DNA of 64,000 bases from Streptococcus halichoeri (GTDB lineage: Bacteria > Bacillota > Bacilli > Lactobacillales > Streptococcaceae). Position numbers and translations under genes: made by a program. The DNA lies in contig NZ_WLZU01000001.1 of NCBI RefSeq assembly GCF_009870755.1, positions 62,001 through 126,000 on the forward strand, written 5' to 3'. The notes under the pieces were generated by a model that was not told the origin of the DNA, did not search any database, and saw only the letters and a program-made list of their open reading frames with translations. Within the stretch, counting starts at the first letter, position 1. Every line of letters begins with the position of its first letter. This document shows positions 49,096 through 57,714 of the stretch, piece after piece.

Positions 49096-50136
49096 TTAGT
49101 TGTTAAGTGCGGCTGCCATGGTTGCGGCAACTTCGTTTTCAAAGTCGTTGGCTTTTTTCTCGATACCTTCACCAACTTCGAAGCGGGCAAAGTTGACAGC
49201 TTTTGCATTGACAGAGTCAAGGTAAGCTTCAACGGTTTTGCTGTCGTCCATGATGTAGACTTGGGCAAGGAGGGTGTAAGCTTGGTCAACCTTGGTGTTG
49301 TCAAGCATAAAGCGGTCCATTTTTCCTGGGATGATTTTGTCCCAGATTTTTTCTGGTTTGCCTTCTGCAGCAAGCTCTGCTTTGATGTCTTCTTGGGCTT
49401 GAGCAATGACTTCATCGCTTAATTGTGCTTTTGAGCCATACTTCATAAATGGTAGAGCTGGTTTGTTAACCATCGCACGTGATTCATTGTCAAGTTCGAT
49501 AGCATGGTTCATTTGTGCTAACTCGTCATGGATGAATTGTGGGTCAAGCTCTGTGTAAGAAAGGACGGTTGGTTTCATTGCTGCGATATGCATTGACACT
49601 TGTTTGGCAAGTGCTTCGTCTCCACCTTCGATGACAGAGATTACGCCGATTCGGCCACCGTTGTGTTGGTAAGCACCGAAGTGTTGGGCGTCTGTTTTTT
49701 CTAGAAGGGCAAAGCGACGGAAGGAAATTTTCTCACCGATAGTGGCAGTAGCGTTAACGTAGGCTGCGGCAAGTGTTTCACCATTAGGCATGATTAAGGC
49801 CATAGCTTCTTCGTTGTTAGCTGGTTTGCCTTGGGCGATGACTTTTGCTGTTTCATTAACGAGGTCAACGAATTGGGCATTTTTAGCAACGAAGTCAGTT
49901 TCTGCATTAACTTCCACAATGGCTGCGACATTACCATTAACATAGACACCAGTTAGGCCTTCAGCTGCAACGCGATCTGCTTTTTTGGCAGCTTTTGCCA
50001 TTCCTTTTTCGCGAAGCAATTCAACGGCTTTGTCCATATCGCCATCGGTTTCAACGAGTGCTTTTTTGGCGTCCATAACGCCGGCACCAGATTTTTCGCG
50101 CAATTCTTTGACAAGCTTAGCTGTAATTTCTGCCAT
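49096..50136 (-). CDS. tsf: Elongation factor Ts
   Basis: 346 residues from [21 protein letters not shown]-terminal UBA-like domain with [12 protein letters not shown], core contact TDFVAKN and a two-subdomain core of the longer streptococcal form. Exchanges GDP for GTP on EF-Tu. Start at 50136 fits AGGATTTACTC upstream; a five-codon extension is not conserved. Follows rpsB, with a partial terminator in the spacer. Confidence 0.97.
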   Translation of the reverse strand: MAEITAKLVKELREKSGAGVMDAKKALVETDGDMDKAVELLREKGMAKAAKKADRVAAEGLTGVYVNGNVAAIVEVNAETDFVAKNAQFVDLVNETAKVIAQGKPANNEEAMALIMPNGETLAAAYVNATATIGEKISFRRFALLEKTDAQHFGAYQHNGGRIGVISVIEGGDEALAKQVSMHIAAMKPTVLSYTELDPQFIHDELAQMNHAIELDNESRAMVNKPALPFMKYGSKAQLSDEVIAQAQEDIKAELAAEGKPEKIWDKIIPGKMDRFMLDNTKVDQAYTLLAQVYIMDDSKTVEAYLDSVNAKAVNFARFEVGEGIEKKANDFENEVAATMAAALNN

Positions 50137-50172
50137 GAGTAAATCCTCCAAAAAATAATTAATTTCAGTTTC

Positions 50173-50214
50173 AAAAAAACGGGACAGAGCGGTTTGCTTG
50201 TTTTTCTGCCCCGT
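50173..50214 (-). terminator. Hairpin between rpsB and tsf
   Basis: CGGGGCAGA pairs with TCTGTCCCG on the minus strand and is followed by seven T residues; partial termination would set the rpsB:tsf ratio. Confidence 0.6.
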
Positions 50215-50272
50215 GTGACATGTACGAAAGTTAAAGTCCTCTGACCAGTTTTACTGGCAGTTGGCTTGTAGC

Positions 50273-51040
50273 TTAGTTATTGTCGCCTTCTACAACTTCA
50301 ACGATTTCTTCAATGTCGCTAGATTGTCCTTCTGCTGCGAAGTCTACATCGGCATCTTCGCCTTGGCGACCTTCGATAACAGCGTCAGCAAGTTTAGAAG
50401 TGATGAGTTTAACGGCGCGGATAGCGTCATCGTTAGCCGGAATGATCACATCAATGTCATCTGGATCAGCATTGGTATCAACCATCGCTACAACTGGGAT
50501 ACCTAATTTTTTAGCTTCTTTAACAGCGATTTGTTCTTTATGTGGGTCAACAACGTACATCACATCTGGGATGCGTGGCATGTCTTCGATACCGCCCAAG
50601 AATTTTTCAAGGCGAGCACGTTGTTTGTTAAGAAGGGCAACTTCTTTTTTAGGAAGTAGCTCAAATGTTCCGTCTTCTTCCATGCGTTTGATTTCTTTCA
50701 AACGAGCGATCCGTTTTTGGATTGTTCCCCAGTTAGTGAGAGTTCCACCCAACCAACGGTGGTTGATGAAGTATTGGCCGGCACGAGTTGCTTCGTCAGC
50801 GACTGCTTCAGCAGCTTGTTTTTTGGTACCAACAAACAAGATAACAGCATCATTAGCAGCAGCGTCACGAACGAATTCGTAAGCTTGGTCGGCTAACTTA
50901 ACCGTTTGTTGTAAGTCGATAACGTGGATGCCGTTACGCTCTGTGAAGATGTATTTAGCCATCTTAGGGTTCCAGCGGCGTGTTTGGTGACCAAAGTGAA
51001 CACCAGCCTCAAGAAGTTGTTTCATTGAAATTACTGCCAT
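50273..51040 (-). CDS. rpsB: 30S ribosomal protein S2
   Basis: 255 residues, [20 protein letters not shown], the canonical S2 start, with [23 protein letters not shown] and [16 protein letters not shown]. Acidic C-terminal tail. Binds at the head-body junction of the small subunit late in assembly. Ribosome site AAAGGAG. Confidence 0.98.
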   Translation of the reverse strand: MAVISMKQLLEAGVHFGHQTRRWNPKMAKYIFTERNGIHVIDLQQTVKLADQAYEFVRDAAANDAVILFVGTKKQAAEAVADEATRAGQYFINHRWLGGTLTNWGTIQKRIARLKEIKRMEEDGTFELLPKKEVALLNKQRARLEKFLGGIEDMPRIPDVMYVVDPHKEQIAVKEAKKLGIPVVAMVDTNADPDDIDVIIPANDDAIRAVKLITSKLADAVIEGRQGEDADVDFAAEGQSSDIEEIVEVVEGDNN

Positions 51041-51180
51041 GAGTAAAATCTCCTTTATAAAATGTTTTTTCGCCTCTCCTTAACGTCAACTTGCAGAACT
51101 AACCCGCAGGCAACAAGTCTACAATAGGTTTAGGATGAGTATTTGTCGCATAGGCGACTCCTTCATTTTACCAGAAAAAT
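51041..51180 (-). promoter_or_regulatory. rpsB leader and promoter
   Basis: On the minus strand TGGTAAAAT (51168-51176) is an extended -10, followed by a leader of about 120 bases with GC-rich pairing segments (TGCCTGCGGGTTAG...). Autoregulation by S2 is possible but not shown. Confidence 0.4.
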
Positions 51181-51288
51181 CAGCCGTTCGCAAGCATAAT
51201 CTTGCTCATGCCAAAAAGGCTGGGACATGTGGTCCACAGTCTTGGGCAATGCTATTGACATATGGTTAGTGCCTGATTGGCGGCCTTT

Positions 51289-52827
51289 TTAGGTCTGCCT
51301 GATTAAATAGTCAAAAGCACCAATGGCAGCAGTTGCACCAGAGCCCATCGCAATGACGATTTGCTTGTAAGGGGCATCGGTACAATCACCCGCTGCAAAG
51401 ATACCTGGGACATTGGTAGCGCCATACTTGTCAACGCTGATTTCCCCACGCTCATTGCGGGTAATGGCACTGTCTTCTAACCATTTAGTACTTGGCACCA
51501 GGCCAATTTGGACAAAGACACCACTCACAGCTAGTTGTTTGTCCTGACCAGAAAGACGGTCGGTATAGGTTAGACCTGTGACATGGCTATCGCCGGTAAT
51601 GGCCTTGGTTGCGGCATTGGTCACAATGGTCAGATTAGCTGTTTTTGCAGCACGATCTTGTAACACCTGATCCGCCTTGAGTTCAGGTAGGAATTCCAAA
51701 ACGGTGACCTGACGGCACAGTCCAGCCAAGTCTAGTGCAGCTTCTAAGCCAGAATTCCCGCCGCCAATAACAGCAACGTCCTTGCCTTCAAAGAGGGGAC
51801 CGTCACAGTGTGGACAGTAGGTAACACCTTTGTTTTTGAATTGGTCTTCGCCAGGGACATTAATGTTACGCCACTTGGCCCCTAGGGCTAAGATTGCGGT
51901 TTTTGCCTTGATGAGGCCACCCTTGGCTAGGCTGACTTGAATCTCGTCTTGGACTTTTTCAATATGGCTGGCGCGCTGGCCTTTGATAATCGTCACATCG
52001 TAGGATTGTGTGTGAGCTTCGATTTGAGCCATGAGCTTAGGTCCTTCGGTATAAGGGGTGCCAATCATATTTTCAATGCCCACGGTATCCATGACTTGGC
52101 CGCCAAATGATTCGGCCAGAAGTCCCACTCTGAGGCCCTTACGGGCCGCATAGATAGCTGAGCTGTTGCCGGCTGGGCCGCCACCAATCACAAGAACGTC
52201 AAAGGGAGCTTGGTCTGAGAAATCAGGCGCCGTTTCGGGCTCTGCAATTTTATCTAATAAGTCTTCAAGACTCGCTCTTCCTGAGGTGAACTCTTGGTCA
52301 TTTAGGTAAACTGCTGGGACAGACATAATCCCTTTTTGTTTGACCTCGTCTTGGTACATCCCTCCTTCGATCATGGTGTGGGAAATAGCGGGGTTTAAGA
52401 CAGCCATAATATTGAGGGCCTGCACCACATCAGGGCAATTGTGGCAAGACAAGCTGACATAGGTTTCAAAAGCTAGAGGGCCTTTGATAGCCTGGATGCG
52501 CTTAGTGGTTGCCTCCTCAATCTTAGGGGCTCGTCCTGAAACCTGGATTAGGGCCAGGACAAATGAGGCAAATTCGTGTCCAAGGGGAACACCGGCAAAG
52601 ACAATCCCGCTTTCTTGTCCATCTTGGTGGATGGAAAAGCTTGGTACGCGTTTTAGGGTTTCTGGTTGCACGGTGATTTGCTCAGACATGTCCGCAATTT
52701 CATTGACAAAGTCCGCAACTTTTTGAGAGTTGCTGTCGTCTGCAGTACAAAGGCCTAGAATGACAGGTTTTTCCATCAGGGACAGATATTGTTGTAGTTG
52801 GTCTTTGATATCTGGGGTAAGTGCCAT
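51289..52827 (-). CDS. ahpF: Alkyl hydroperoxide reductase subunit F
   Basis: 512 residues. N-terminal tandem thioredoxin-like domain with CHNCP, then a thioredoxin-reductase module: FAD site VLVIGGGPAGNSSAIYAA, redox CPHCDGP, NAD site VAVIGGGNSGLEAALDLAG and the C-terminal FAD motif GIFAAGDCTDAPYKQ. Passes electrons from NADH to AhpC. Follows ahpC by 37 bp. Confidence 0.97.
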   Translation of the reverse strand: MALTPDIKDQLQQYLSLMEKPVILGLCTADDSNSQKVADFVNEIADMSEQITVQPETLKRVPSFSIHQDGQESGIVFAGVPLGHEFASFVLALIQVSGRAPKIEEATTKRIQAIKGPLAFETYVSLSCHNCPDVVQALNIMAVLNPAISHTMIEGGMYQDEVKQKGIMSVPAVYLNDQEFTSGRASLEDLLDKIAEPETAPDFSDQAPFDVLVIGGGPAGNSSAIYAARKGLRVGLLAESFGGQVMDTVGIENMIGTPYTEGPKLMAQIEAHTQSYDVTIIKGQRASHIEKVQDEIQVSLAKGGLIKAKTAILALGAKWRNINVPGEDQFKNKGVTYCPHCDGPLFEGKDVAVIGGGNSGLEAALDLAGLCRQVTVLEFLPELKADQVLQDRAAKTANLTIVTNAATKAITGDSHVTGLTYTDRLSGQDKQLAVSGVFVQIGLVPSTKWLEDSAITRNERGEISVDKYGATNVPGIFAAGDCTDAPYKQIVIAMGSGATAAIGAFDYLIRQT

Positions 52828-52864
52828 CGCCTTCCTCCTTTGCTAGTATCTAGTATATTGTCTG

Positions 52865-53425
52865 TTAAATTTTGCCGACAAGATCAAAGCTAGGTGTTAA
52901 GGTTTCTTCGCCTTCTTTCCACTTAGCTGGGCAAACTTCACCAGGGTGCTTACGAATGTATTGAGCTGCGCGTACTTTATCAATCAGCGTACTAGCATCG
53001 CGGCCAATACCATCCGCATTAATTTCCATCATTTGGATAACCCCATCAGGATCAATGATGAAGGTACCGCGTTGGGCAAGACCATCCTCACCAAGCACAT
53101 CAAAAGCGCGTGAAATGGCATGAGACGGATCACCAATCATAGGGTAGGTGATCGTACCAACCACATCAGAATCATCGTGCCAAGCCTTGTGGACGAAGTG
53201 AGTGTCAGTAGAGACAGAATAAACTTCCACACCAAGTGATTGCAGTGTTTCATACTGTTCTTGTAAGTCCCCTAATTCTGTTGGACAAACAAATGAGAAA
53301 TCTGCAGGATAGAAGCAAAAAATCGCCCACTGGCCCTTAATATCATCCTGACTAAGAGTGATAAACTTTCCGTTATGAAAGGCATTTGCTGAAAACTCAG
53401 CTATTTCTTTTCCGACTAAAGACAT
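52865..53425 (-). CDS. ahpC: Alkyl hydroperoxide reductase subunit C (peroxiredoxin)
   Basis: 186 residues. Peroxidatic Cys in [13 protein letters not shown] and resolving Cys in [13 protein letters not shown], typical 2-Cys Prx with the GG-L-G-type sensitivity region. Reduces H2O2 and organic peroxides with AhpF. The promoter region (53440-53480) contains a stretch with partial match to a PerR box (ATAATAGATAATA on the minus strand). Confidence 0.97.
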   Translation of the reverse strand: MSLVGKEIAEFSANAFHNGKFITLSQDDIKGQWAIFCFYPADFSFVCPTELGDLQEQYETLQSLGVEVYSVSTDTHFVHKAWHDDSDVVGTITYPMIGDPSHAISRAFDVLGEDGLAQRGTFIIDPDGVIQMMEINADGIGRDASTLIDKVRAAQYIRKHPGEVCPAKWKEGEETLTPSFDLVGKI

Positions 53426-53937
53426 AATATATTTCCTCCTTCTTCTAATTTAGTCTGGTATTATCTATTATAGAAAAAGTGGATAAAATTGTCTAACGAA
53501 AGCGTTTTAGACAAGGGTGTTCTAGGGAAATGGCTGCGCAAGAGAAGCTAGGACACGTTTGAGTTGCTAGTTTTGAAGCCTGGCCAAACCGCGTGGTTAT
53601 GGGCAGGAGCCGGATAAGAGCCGCGGTTTTTGCAAGCTAGAGCAGCCAGTGAAATAATTAGCAACCTTAGTGATTCTGCCTATGTGGGATGGCGTAGCAG
53701 ATGGAGATACAGTGCAGTACAGTAAGAGATCTGCCAGTAAAAGCATAGTTGCAAGAGTAGTGCCCGTGACAGTAGTCGAGATCTTAGTGAAAGCCCCAAA
53801 AAACATAGTAAATAGCAGGGCGGGCATAGAAATAGTTTCTTGGAGAGCTTTTGACCAAGCCTCTAAAGCAGCCAAAGACAGAAAAAGTAGCTGGCTGTTT
53901 TTGGTTGCTAGAGGGTGTGAGGGCTCGTAAATTAAAC
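53426..53937. other. Intergenic region between ahpC and tRNA-Cys
   Basis: No supported gene. Both strands are open near 53597-53930 (92 and 86 codons); the minus frame is hydrophobic (FTMFFGAFTKISTTVTGTTL), the plus frame basic, and neither has a ribosome site. One may be a relic. Confidence 0.4.
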
Positions 53938-53966
53938 TTGACGTTTAAGATGATTTAAGATAAAAT
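53938..53966 (+). promoter_or_regulatory. Promoter of tRNA-Cys
   Basis: TTGACG, 17-bp spacer, TAAAAT, 12 bp before the mature tRNA. Confidence 0.75.
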
Positions 53967-53978
53967 GAATGATGTTGC

Positions 53979-54049
53979 GGCGGTATAGCCAAGTGGTAAG
54001 GCACGGCTCTGCAAAAGCTTGATCGTCGGTTCAAATCCGTCTACCGCCT
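53979..54049 (+). tRNA. tRNA-Cys (GCA)
   Basis: 71 nt. Acceptor GGCGGTA/TACCGCC, D arm GCC...GGC, anticodon loop CTGCAAA with GCA, T loop TTCAAAT. Two stem mismatches are visible: C27-U43 at the base of the anticodon stem and U50-U64 in the T stem. CCA is not encoded. Confidence 0.93.
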
Positions 54050-54083
54050 TTTAATACCTGATTTAACAGGAATTAACCTAACG

Positions 54084-54107
54084 AAAAGCCCTAGAAATAG
54101 GGCTTTT
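54084..54107 (+). terminator. Terminator after tRNA-Cys
   Basis: AAAGCCCTA/TAGGGCTTT with GAAA loop and T run. Confidence 0.85.
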
Positions 54108-54158
54108 TAATTTTCACATTGGGTTAAATTAGGCTAAATATGGTAAAGTTGGTGGGCA

Positions 54159-54190
54159 AAAAGCGTTCTGAAATAGTCAGAACGCTTTTA
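54159..54190. terminator. Terminator behind the hicB remnant
   Basis: AAAAAGCGTTCTG pairs with CAGAACGCTTTT; usable in both directions. Confidence 0.75.
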
Positions 54191-54299
54191 CTGCTATACT
54201 TGATAATTCTTCGTGGATTGCTTTTTGCAATAGCTGACTAAAATTTACCTTGTTTTCTTTTCCGGCTTCCACAAGTCAACTTGGTAGTGTGACAGTCTT
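54177..54299 (-). pseudogene. C-terminal remnant of a HicB-type antitoxin
   Basis: Minus-strand frame KTVTLPS-stop-LVEAGKENKVNFSQLLQ...VKAF ends at TGA 54177-54179. V-T-(L/I)-P-x-W-L...A...NFSQ-L-L-Q is the C-terminal DNA-binding end of HicB antitoxins; the Trp codon TGG has become TGA. The N-terminal half and the hicA toxin are gone; the fragment abuts the IS remnant. Confidence 0.65.
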
Positions 54300-54312
54300 A
54301 TTGACAAATCTC

Positions 54313-54714
54313 TTAACGTTCATCAATAGTGGTTTTACGTCTTGCCTTTGCCATATAGATCTCCCGTTTAGGACGATAATCCTTAAGTTCTCTACTGGCA
54401 TTATACATCCTAATCCACTTTTTTAAAAGTCCAGAAGAAATATCATACTAATGACCTAAAACAATAGATGAAGCTTCGCCACTAATACATTTTCTAACAA
54501 GCTCTATTTTAAATTTTTTTGAACAGGAACGATTTTTTGTTTTCTTTTTAGATCCTGAAATCCTATATTTCTTATAGATGGCAGCCCAATCTTGAATCGT
54601 ACTTGTGGAAATATGGAGATAGTTACATATTTCAGCTCTGGAACGATTGCCATTAATATAATTAAGACAAGCTTGCTCTTTCTAGTATGGAGTGAATCTT
54701 TCTCTTCTAGACAT
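54313..54714 (-). pseudogene. IS3-family transposase OrfA remnant with internal stops
   Basis: From ATG 54714 the frame reads MSRRERFTPY-stop-KEQACLNYINGNRSRAEI ... STSTIQDWAAIYKKYRISGS ... LLKKWIRMYNASRELKDYRP ... ARRKTTIDER-stop. Two helix-turn-helix segments and the KKW motif mark OrfA of IS3-type elements. Three in-frame stops, and no OrfB integrase core follows; the hicB fragment takes its place. Confidence 0.75.
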
Positions 54715-54718
54715 AAAA

Positions 54719-54768
54719 ATACCTCTTAAGTAGATTTTGGTTATTTACCATGTCTACTTAAGAGGTAT
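54719..54768. repeat. 16-bp inverted repeat beside the IS remnant
   Basis: ATACCTCTTAAGTAGA (54719-54734) and its exact complement (54753-54768), separated by 18 bases. Either a hairpin in the IS end or a small palindromic unit just upstream of OrfA. Confidence 0.8.
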
Positions 54769-54876
54769 CATATCACTCTGAGCGGTTAAACTGCATAAAA
54801 AGTTCCTAGAACACAGTAGCTAAAAGTTTTACTTCTGGTCTGAAACGGTTATTTTAACACCTGTTGATTAAGTTTA

Positions 54877-55140
54877 TTACGCGAACCATTTCTTTACGGT
54901 TTGCCATATACGGCTAAAGAAGTTGTAAAACCAGTTTGAGCTAGAGTTTGTAGAGGTAGAGTTTTCTTGTGTAGATTGGACTGGAGTCCCTTTTCCGTCA
55001 TCATAGCACAAACCGACTTTATCATTATCATTAACATAAGTGCAGACCTCAGTTGCAGATACTGTTTGTGGATTACTGGTTACAGCGCTAAGGCTTACTG
55101 CTGTTGTGGCAACGATGAATAAAAGTACTTTGTTTCTCAT
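54877..55140 (-). CDS. Small secreted peptide precursor with amphipathic C terminus
   Basis: 87 residues. Sec signal peptide 1-30 (MRNKVLLFIVATTAVSLSAV, cut after VSA), then TEVCTYVNDNDKVGLCYDDG with two Cys that may form a disulfide, a Ser/Thr/Asn linker, and the tail NWFYNFFSRIWQTVKKWFA, which forms a Trp/Phe-rich cationic amphipathic helix. No double-Gly leader and no immunity or ABC exporter gene nearby. Could be membrane-active or a signal; unassigned. Ribosome site GGAGATTT. Next to the IS/hicB debris, so possibly acquired. Confidence 0.65.
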   Translation of the reverse strand: MRNKVLLFIVATTAVSLSAVTSNPQTVSATEVCTYVNDNDKVGLCYDDGKGTPVQSTQENSTSTNSSSNWFYNFFSRIWQTVKKWFA

Positions 55141-55565
55141 TATAAATCTCCATAAATAATAATGTTATATGAGTATGCTATAGTATACAAAATAAACAAA
55201 GTTCAAAATGTAATGAGAAAGTATAATTTTGATTATGCATTGCTAAGGGAAACTATCAAATCTTGGAAAGTTGTGGCTATTGAAAATGTGGCGGATTCCC
55301 TAGACTAGAAGAATTAAGAATAATAAAGATGTTAAGTCAATCAAAAATCGGTCAAATTACCGGATATATTTTGGCTCTCAGGTTTCTTTTTTTCCTCTTT
55401 GAGTTATCCAAGTGGTAGCAATGGAGCTAAATAATTGTGACAGCATTGGGTTTCGTAATTATCTGTGGCTTCAAAGGCTTGTGTGCTTTAGCAGATATTA
55501 GGATGATAATCCCCATTGTTTTGTAGTTTTCTAGGGGCTTGCCTTCTTTTGGCAAGTGTTCATGC
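55141..55565. other. Intergenic region, no gene seen
   Basis: 425 bp, AT-rich on the left (promoter side of the small peptide gene), no ORF of note; CTTTTGGCAAG near 55546 belongs to the 3' region of the hydrolase gene. Confidence 0.5.
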
Positions 55566-56165
55566 TTACTGCTTTTCAAGCCAGACTTTTGCGGCCTCTA
55601 GGCTTTCTAGGGTGATTTCGTGTCCTCTAACTTGAAAGCTTGTCACTTGTGCCTGGCGACTGGTGAAAAGATTAAGAACTTCTTGACTGGCGGTTGTGGT
55701 GACAATGGGGTCCTGAGTGCCGGTTGAGATGAAGACCATTGTATCGGCCTTAGACTCAGTGAGGGATCGGGTATCAACAGGATACATAGGAGCAAAGAGA
55801 ATGGCTTTTTTGAGTGGGCTGCGATTGGCTAAGAGCATATTAATTGCAATGTTAGCTCCGTTGGAAAAGCCGACTAAGGTAATCTGCTCCGTTTTAAAGT
55901 CATGTTGCTGAGCAAAACTCAGTATAAACTGACGTAACGCCTGGCCACGTTGTTGGAGGTCGGCAAGATCATAGTGGCCATGTGCTAAGCGTTTAAAATA
56001 GCGTAGGGCACCATTTTCACTGACTTGACCGCGAATGGCAAGGATACTGGCAGTTGGATCTAGCTGCTTGGCCAGAGGCAAAAGACTGTTTTCATCGCCG
56101 CCCGTGCCGTGTAAAAGGACCAAAAGCCGTTGCCTGCTCGAACCTGCTTGATACAAATAGTGCAT
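55566..56165 (-). CDS. Alpha/beta hydrolase, phospholipase/carboxylesterase type (MhqD-like)
   Basis: 199 residues. Oxyanion-loop LLVLLHGTGGDENSLLPLAK, nucleophile elbow GFSNGANIAI (Ser), late Asp in STGTQDPIV and His in VRGHEITLES: a complete catalytic triad. It resembles MhqD of B. subtilis, a hydrolase induced by quinones. Last of four same-strand genes, 29 bp after the flavin reductase gene. Confidence 0.85.
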   Translation of the reverse strand: MHYLYQAGSSRQRLLVLLHGTGGDENSLLPLAKQLDPTASILAIRGQVSENGALRYFKRLAHGHYDLADLQQRGQALRQFILSFAQQHDFKTEQITLVGFSNGANIAINMLLANRSPLKKAILFAPMYPVDTRSLTESKADTMVFISTGTQDPIVTTTASQEVLNLFTSRQAQVTSFQVRGHEITLESLEAAKVWLEKQ

Positions 56166-56194
56166 GATATACTCCTTCTAGAGTCGTTTGAGTT

Positions 56195-56803
56195 CTAGGG
56201 TCGTTTGAGGGTGTGTAATTCACCCAGTTGGGCGTAGTCATTGCCGGCCAGCCGTGATAGGGGGTTCAAGTGTTCATAATTGATATAAGTATCTTGGTAG
56301 ACGGCTTCATCCAAATGGTAATGACGTATTTTTAAGAGAAGCAAATCAGCAATGACACTTCCTTGCTCATCACGGATGGGCACATGCTGGTAAAGTTCTG
56401 TTTCAAAGCGAACACTGGCTTCCTTGACCCCTGGGGTTTTGATGGTGGAAGAGGGAACTAAGGTCATGCCCGTGCGTTTTAGCTCACTATCGTTATAACT
56501 TAGGTCTTTCGCACTTTGGTTAACCTGTGCCACGTTGTCCAGTGAAACATTATGGATAACGGCTTCTCTTTGCTTTAGAATATTGCGCGTAGTGTCCTTC
56601 ATTTGGCCATTTAGACGTTGCACGCTAATGGATAAGATGGCCGGATTATAAGATACAATATTGTAAAAACTAAAGGGGGCGAGGTTGACAATGCCCTCTT
56701 GCGACTGAGTGGTCACAAAAGCAATTGGCCTTGGAATAACACTGCCAATTAGGATTTTATACTGGTCTTTGGCACTGACTTGAGTGTGATGTAAAGATAG
56801 CAT
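56195..56803 (-). CDS. Flavin reductase-like domain protein
   Basis: 202 residues. The FMN-binding split barrel of the flavin reductase family shows as YKILIGSVIPRPIAFVTTQS and VNLAPFSFYNIVSYNPAILS. It binds FMN and may reduce flavin or quinones for its neighbours. Only 3 bp separate it from the upstream dioxygenase gene, so they are translationally coupled. Confidence 0.88.
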   Translation of the reverse strand: MLSLHHTQVSAKDQYKILIGSVIPRPIAFVTTQSQEGIVNLAPFSFYNIVSYNPAILSISVQRLNGQMKDTTRNILKQREAVIHNVSLDNVAQVNQSAKDLSYNDSELKRTGMTLVPSSTIKTPGVKEASVRFETELYQHVPIRDEQGSVIADLLLLKIRHYHLDEAVYQDTYINYEHLNPLSRLAGNDYAQLGELHTLKRP

Positions 56804-56806
56804 AGA

Positions 56807-57700
56807 TTAACTCCTCAAAGGTTTTAAGTGTTGCAGGATTTCTTGGCGCCGCTCTTCATACATAGCAGGCAGTTGTAAACTTTGGCCAAGTTCTGCAAAC
56901 GGCTCATCCACAGTCATCCCCGGCCCAGCAGTCGCAAATTCAAAGATTACTTTGCCACTCTCTCGAAGATAGATGGATTTGAAGTATTTCCGGTTGCGAA
57001 TCGTTGTCACATTGAAGTTTTCGGCTTCTAGGGTCTGTTTATACTCTTTAAGACTGACTTCATCTGCCACGTTCCAAGCAATATGGTGCACGGTGCCAGG
57101 GCCAAGGAGGCCACGCTGTTCATTGACCTTAGGTATAATTAATTGATGCTTGAGGGGACCGCGGGTGACAAAGCTGTAATAATCAGCACCTTCGTGCCCT
57201 TCGCTTAACTGCATATAGTTCAGTACAAATTGGCGGCTGGCCTGGTAGTCATGCGAGTGAAGATAGGCCCCTTGAAATCCAAGAATGTCTGGACTGTCTT
57301 TTTCAATTGTGCTTTCAACTAGGGCCAGATCAACGGCGTGGACATCTTGGAAGAAGAGGGCAGGTTGTTGGGCCCATAATTCTTGGGTATAGGCAACCTG
57401 ATGCTCAGTGAGAGTTTGTTGCCAATGGGTCAGAGAACCTTTAGGTACCCGAAAACCAATCCGTCCGACCTGCCCACTACCTTTTTTGCCAGCTTTGCTA
57501 TTTTCCCAGGGGAAGAAGGTGATTAAACTACCAGGATCTAAATCTTGGTTAGCAAAATAAAGGTGATAAGTATAGGGATCGTCAAAGTTAACGGTTTGTT
57601 TAACCAGGCGCAGTTTGAGGACCTGGCGGTAGAAATCAAGGTTTTCTTGGACATTGCCGACAATGGCGCTGATATGGTGGATATGTTGGATGGCTTCCAT
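56807..57700 (-). CDS. Ring-cleaving dioxygenase, VOC superfamily (MhqO/MhqA-like), copy 1
   Basis: 297 residues. Two glyoxalase/VOC modules: IQHIHHISAIVGNVQENLDF with a metal His and FQGAYLHSHDYQASRQFVLN in the second half, plus TVHHIAWNV and KVIFEFATAGPGM with the later His and Glu ligands. Extradiol dioxygenases of this type open catechols or hydroquinones. Start ATG at 57700 lies seven bases after AGGAGG; a TTG two codons earlier is too close to it. Confidence 0.9.
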   Translation of the reverse strand: MEAIQHIHHISAIVGNVQENLDFYRQVLKLRLVKQTVNFDDPYTYHLYFANQDLDPGSLITFFPWENSKAGKKGSGQVGRIGFRVPKGSLTHWQQTLTEHQVAYTQELWAQQPALFFQDVHAVDLALVESTIEKDSPDILGFQGAYLHSHDYQASRQFVLNYMQLSEGHEGADYYSFVTRGPLKHQLIIPKVNEQRGLLGPGTVHHIAWNVADEVSLKEYKQTLEAENFNVTTIRNRKYFKSIYLRESGKVIFEFATAGPGMTVDEPFAELGQSLQLPAMYEERRQEILQHLKPLRS

Positions 57701-57714
57701 AGTCAAACCTCCTT

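Noticed and set aside
48834-49415. 193-codon minus-strand ORF overlapping tsf
   Set aside because: It is the tsf sequence read in a wrong frame (Lys/Thr/Pro-rich composition), extended past the tsf stop; tsf itself is certain.
53597-53930. Overlapping hydrophobic (minus) and basic (plus) ORFs upstream of tRNA-Cys
   Set aside because: Neither has a ribosome site or a convincing start; both strands being open looks like composition bias or a relic.
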